Below are positions 55,812 through 64,000 of a stretch of DNA of 64,000 bases, piece after piece. This DNA comes from Amorphochlora amoebiformis. Lineage: Eukaryota; Cercozoa; Chlorarachniophyceae. The notes under the pieces are model-generated. The model ran no database searches. It saw nothing but the letters and a program-made list of their open reading frames with translations, and was not told the DNA's origin. The first letter of the stretch is position 1, and each line of letters opens with the position of its first letter. The position numbers were made by a program, and so were the translations under genes. The stretch lies in assembly GCA_054601695.1 (NCBI GenBank), contig BAAHQB010000052.1:124001-188000 (forward strand). Reading direction: 5' to 3'.

Positions 55812-56945
55812 CATATACACATTATATATATACATATATATATATATACATAATATATATATATATATATGTGTGTGTAAATAGTGAACAACTGGGATAC
55901 ATGCTTTGAATTTACACGTCCAGGATGCATGCTTAGACGGGTGGCAAAATTCATACATGCTCCCACAGGTCGCAAACACCCACATACATATTTACACGGC
56001 TGGGATGCACGCTCCTTGGGTCACAACACCCATGTACATATTTACACGGCCGGGATACATTCTCTCACGGGTTGCTTACATATTTTCACGGGCGGGATAC
56101 ATGCTCTCATGGGTCGCAAATACCGATGTACATATTTACACGGCCGGGATACATGCTCACACGGATGACTAACACCCATGTACATATTTAAGGATACAAT
56201 TCACACGGGTTGCTACAACCTATATACCGCCAGGATACATACTCACCCGGGTCGCAAACACCCATGTACATATTTACACGGTCAAGATACATGCTTCCAT
56301 GGGTCGCAATTACATATGTACATATTTACACGGCCAGGATACGTGCATTCACCGATGGCTAATACTCAAGTACATATTTACACGGCCAGGGGACATGTTT
56401 TGAGTGGTCGATAACACCTATGTACATATTTACACGGCCGGGATGCAAGCTTACACGGGTCGCAAACACTTGTTTACATAGTTACACAGCGAGAATACAT
56501 GTTTTAACGGGTCGCAAACACTCATGTACATATTTACACGGCCAGGATTTATGCTCTCACAAGTCTCAAACACCTACGTACATATTAGCACGAGAAGGAT
56601 ACATGCTCACACGGATCTCAAACATATTTACATGGCGGGAATGCATGCTTTCACGGGTCGCAAACAATCATATACATATTTACACTGCCGGGATACTTGC
56701 CCGCAAGGGTCGCGAACACCTATGTACATAATTTACATGGCCGGGATACATGCTTACACGGGTCTTAAAACGACCAGGATACGTGCTCTTACGGGTGCCT
56801 AATACCCAGGTGCATATTGACAAGGGCTGGATACACCCGTTCATGGGTCGCAAACACCCATATATATATATTTACATGGTCAGAATACATGCTCGCATGG
56901 GTCGCAAACACCCCATTACATATTTACGCAGGGATACATGTATAT
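54520..56945 (+). repeat. 52-bp satellite, block 2
   Basis: The same unit as in block 1 (GGGATACATGCTCTCACGGG; TCGCAAACACCCATGTACAT; ATTTACACGGCC), all in + orientation, for about 2.4 kb with one AT interruption at 55770-55885. Some units carry deletions. Repetitive peptides in all three frames are artefacts. Confidence 0.95.
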
Positions 56946-58140
<1,195 letters not shown>

Positions 58141-58230
58141 ATAGTATTTATATATACTCCAGTCCTGAATATCATAATATAATCTCCATGGCCTCCTCAA
58201 CATTCGTATAATTGAATTGTTTTGTTCCAG

Positions 58231-58329
58231 CCGCAAATCCCCAGAGAAAACAGGCCTATTTTCTTATTTAAGGTGAAAAGATCGACACGTGTTTCCAGAT
58301 CGAGCACCGTGAAGAGCTTTCTGACCTAG
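58231..58329 (+). CDS. possible terminal exon, unknown product
   Basis: A good acceptor (gaattgttttgttccag) is followed by 32 open codons and TAG: PQIPRENRPIFLFKVKRSTR and on. A 26-nt internal GT-AG stretch (58273-58298) could alternatively be removed, giving an end IEHREELSDLVAHMN with stop at 58346; such an intron would be exceptionally short. The upstream exon is not found. The - strand is also partly open. Confidence 0.28.
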   Translation, partial: PQIPRENRPIFLFKVKRSTRVSRSSTVKSFLT

Positions 58330-58349
58330 TTGCACATATGAATTAAGAC

Positions 58350-58379
58350 ACCCCATATATACATATATATATATATATG

Positions 58380-58435
<56 letters not shown>

Positions 58436-58436
58436 G

Positions 58437-58474
<38 letters not shown>

Positions 58475-58529
58475 GCATATATAATCATTATATAATATCA
58501 TATTAATCTGTGTATTTTCCGTATATATG

Positions 58530-58566
<37 letters not shown>

Positions 58567-58567
58567 C

Positions 58568-58619
<52 letters not shown>

Positions 58620-58914
58620 AATTATCAATTGCAACCACATTTTTTGTATTTTTACAGTTTTGGTAATAATTTTACTTACATTAATTTTCGTAGTTGGGCT
58701 AATAGTGAGAATTACAGTTCAAAATCATCAATTCACAATACATATCTAACTATTAGTACTGGTTTTTAATGAAAGAATTCCATGGGCTTGAGATTTGAAA
58801 CTTATATGTCCTGCTGAAATGAAGTGATGAATCCTCGCGATCAATGCGGCCGCGATCAAATCAATGCGGCCGCCATCAATGCCGCCACGAAAATAGCCTA
58901 TTTTTTTTCCATTT
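58350..58914. other. AT repeat, possible exon and GCGGCCGC minisatellite
   Basis: (AT)n to about 58615. At 58659-58769 an acceptor (tatttttacag) is followed by sequence open in two + frames, one hydrophobic (LVIILLTLIFVVGLIVRI) and one polar (FGNNFTYINFRSWANSENYS); neither can be preferred. At 58838-58885 a 15-17 bp motif (GATCAATGCGGCCGC) repeats three times with two NotI sites. Confidence 0.55.
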
Positions 58915-60100
58915 AGTTACACCCTCCAAACTTCCATGTTCGGCATAATATTGAATACCAAGTGTGTTTTCTCTACCAATTTAGCTCAGATCAAGCGCCT
59001 CTCACCTCAGCAACCCTTTCCCCCCCTTTGCCCGCATCCCGAAGAAAACGCGTTCCAAACCTACATTCCATATCCCCCTCCTGATATTCTAGTGTCTACT
59101 TCACACACATCCAACATTTATCTTATCTAGCATACTTTTGAAGTAAAAATGTACTATGGAAGGTCAGAGGAGGCGTAACTTGAACCCCCCGGGAAGGCGA
59201 CCTCCCATTTCAACCGGAAATCGTGACCGTACGGTGTGTCACACTATGTCAGTGGTGGTCACTTATCGTGACCCTTAAAGGGTGTGTCTGTCACTTTAAG
59301 TGACTAGTATCGGTCACTCATAGTGATCTTCCTGTTGGGAAAATCGTCACTCATCGTGACTACTATCACTCATATAATTTGGCCACCAAGATAAACTCAA
59401 TTTCGCCTAAAATATATCCCCAATGATTGGTTTGACAATCCAAAGGGCGCCCGGGTGGCTATCAGCGACAGCATGCAGGGTTTTTGCGATCCCCCTCGAT
59501 GTTTATGAGGTATGAGCGTGCCATAACCTGCCTAATCCTCCTAAACTGTCCTTTGTCGACTCAGGGTGCAATTTGGTGCTTTTCCGCTTACGGGAAGACA
59601 GTCATCTAGTTTGAGAATGGGGGTCAAAACCATGGGGTCCGAAACTCCTACGCCATGGAGTTATTAGGCATACCACGAAGAAATACTGGGTCAATACGTA
59701 TCCTATGAGTTATGGGGACGATGGATGTCCATCTGAAGGAGAGCCAAAAACACTAGAGATAGGTACTTTTGGGGCTACGATTTGATAGACAAAAATTTCG
59801 AGAGTTTTCGACATGGCGCGAAGCGAATTTTACGTTTTTCGTTAAAATTTTGCCACTAACATGTCGTGTGGGAATGTAGAAACAATTTGTCGTTCCTCGA
59901 TTTTTGATTTATTGGAGGGGGGAAATTGGCTTTTTTGGAGGGGGAATCGACAATGTTGACGGTTACAGATTTTCCAAAAACGTTTCAAAAATCATTAGTT
60001 TTACGTGTAGAAATCCACTTGTGGTTTAGATGTCCAGATTATGAATCGATGTTTCTTAACTCGTTTTAATTTTAGAGTTGGGGTATAATTGGATATTGTT
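58915..60100 (+). mobile_element. dispersed ~1.1-kb element, copy C
   Basis: The longest copy. Order: CCTCCAAACTTCCAT, ATCAAGCGCC, CCTCAGCAACCCTTTCCCCC, palindrome array (59223-59360), TTTCGCCTAAAA (59402), GCGATCCCCC (59488), CTACGCCATGGAGTTATTAG (59648), GCGCGAAGCGAATTTTACG (59815), then a right part shared with copy A (TTGGAGGGGGGAAATTGGC; CATTAGTTTTACGT; ATGAATCGATGTTTC). No long ORF. Confidence 0.75.
59223..59360. repeat. palindrome array, copy C
   Basis: GTGAC-N10-GTCAC (59223-59242), GTCACTTATCGTGAC (59258), GTCACTTTAAGTGAC (59290), GTCACTCATAGTGAT (59313) and GTCACTCATCGTGAC (59346). A half-site pair (GTCAC-ACTAT-GTCAG) is at 59238. Confidence 0.92.
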
Positions 60101-60129
60101 AAATTTAACTGGGTTTTACAGTTAAATAT

Positions 60130-61255
<1,126 letters not shown>

Positions 61256-61650
61256 TAGAAGATAGCGCTCGGTTTGGCACAGGCCCTCCTCCTGCATACA
61301 GGCTAAAACTACGTAGCACTACCATAGTACTAGTGCTAGGCAAGCCTTACTTGAAGCCTGGTACAGTATCTAAAGTATGTTCAGTGTTCACTTGTGTTCA
61401 CTCTAGACTCCAGACTCTAGAGACCTCGGAGTAAATGTGGATTAATTGGCATACAATGGCAGTGCTAGTGTCTAAGCGTAGGGTTGGGTACGGCTGCGGT
61501 CGGTAAGGCTAGTTATCATTGTTTTTTCGAGGGTTTGTGTGTTATTTCAAAGGTTAAGCGAACTATGATCATGAAACGGAAGCAACTGATTTGAGCGGTT
61601 ACGAGGTTGGCAATTTTACGTCAGACTGATCTGAATCTTGTGAATAACTG
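61256..61650. other. unique island
   Basis: Unique, near-balanced base composition. No frame with convincing splice sites on the + strand. A possible alternative last exon of the - strand gene lies at 61631-61594 (after an unusually short 22-nt intron, [12 protein letters not shown] then stop). Confidence 0.45.
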
Positions 61651-61653
61651 TCC

Positions 61654-64000
<2,347 letters not shown>

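Overview
The window is eukaryotic nuclear DNA, probably from a microbial or algal eukaryote that I cannot place. It has GT-AG introns, a calmodulin-family gene, a receptor with REJ, GPS and seven membrane segments, and interstitial TTAGGG arrays. Much of it is (AT)n microsatellite, with long (GA)n/(CT)n tracts, (AAT)n tracts and minisatellites. Most long reading frames ([24 protein letters not shown]) are repeat artefacts; the real genes are short exons in islands between repeats.

Two genes can be reconstructed with confidence. (1) On the + strand, 23563-42107: a 17-exon gene whose exons join in phase into 2,484 codons plus stop. It encodes a signal peptide, three tandem copies of an unrecognised ~150-aa module each followed by THSPEA repeats, a REJ-like region, a four-cysteine GPS with an intact HL/T site, about seven membrane helices and a Ser/Lys-rich tail. 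(2) On the - strand, 17299-10067: a calmodulin-like gene of nine exons of 24-78 nt (473 nt of sense codons plus stop, 157 aa) spread over 7.2 kb, too fragmented for ORF scanning. Weaker phase-compatible exon chains lie at 1261-3774 (-), 22823-23341 (-), 51663-53199 (+), 58231-58329 (+) and 61654-62446 (-).

Layout: 1-5.6 kb AT repeats, a candidate - gene and a TTAGGG block; 5.6-9.3 kb palindrome array E, a 24-bp palindromic minisatellite and a 52-bp satellite with an inversion; 10-17.3 kb calmodulin-like gene with a large GA array in one intron; 17.3-20.3 kb unique islands and a TTAGGG array ending in inverted CCTAA; 20.4-21.5 kb dispersed element copy A; 22.8-23.3 kb candidate - gene; 23.6-42.1 kb receptor gene; 42.9-43.9 kb element copy B; 44-51.6 kb AT, GA and GATC repeats with small islands; 51.6-53.4 kb gene-like island with palindrome array D; 54.5-56.9 kb second 52-bp satellite block; 58.9-60.1 kb element copy C; 60.1-64 kb AT repeats with a candidate - gene.

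The most unusual signals are a dispersed sequence family carrying arrays of a spaced palindrome, GTCAC-N5-(G/A)TGAC, with a fixed spacer length but varying spacer sequence in all five copies, and introns whose splice sites are built from telomeric repeat (donor G|GTTAGG, acceptor CCCTAG|) in the receptor gene.
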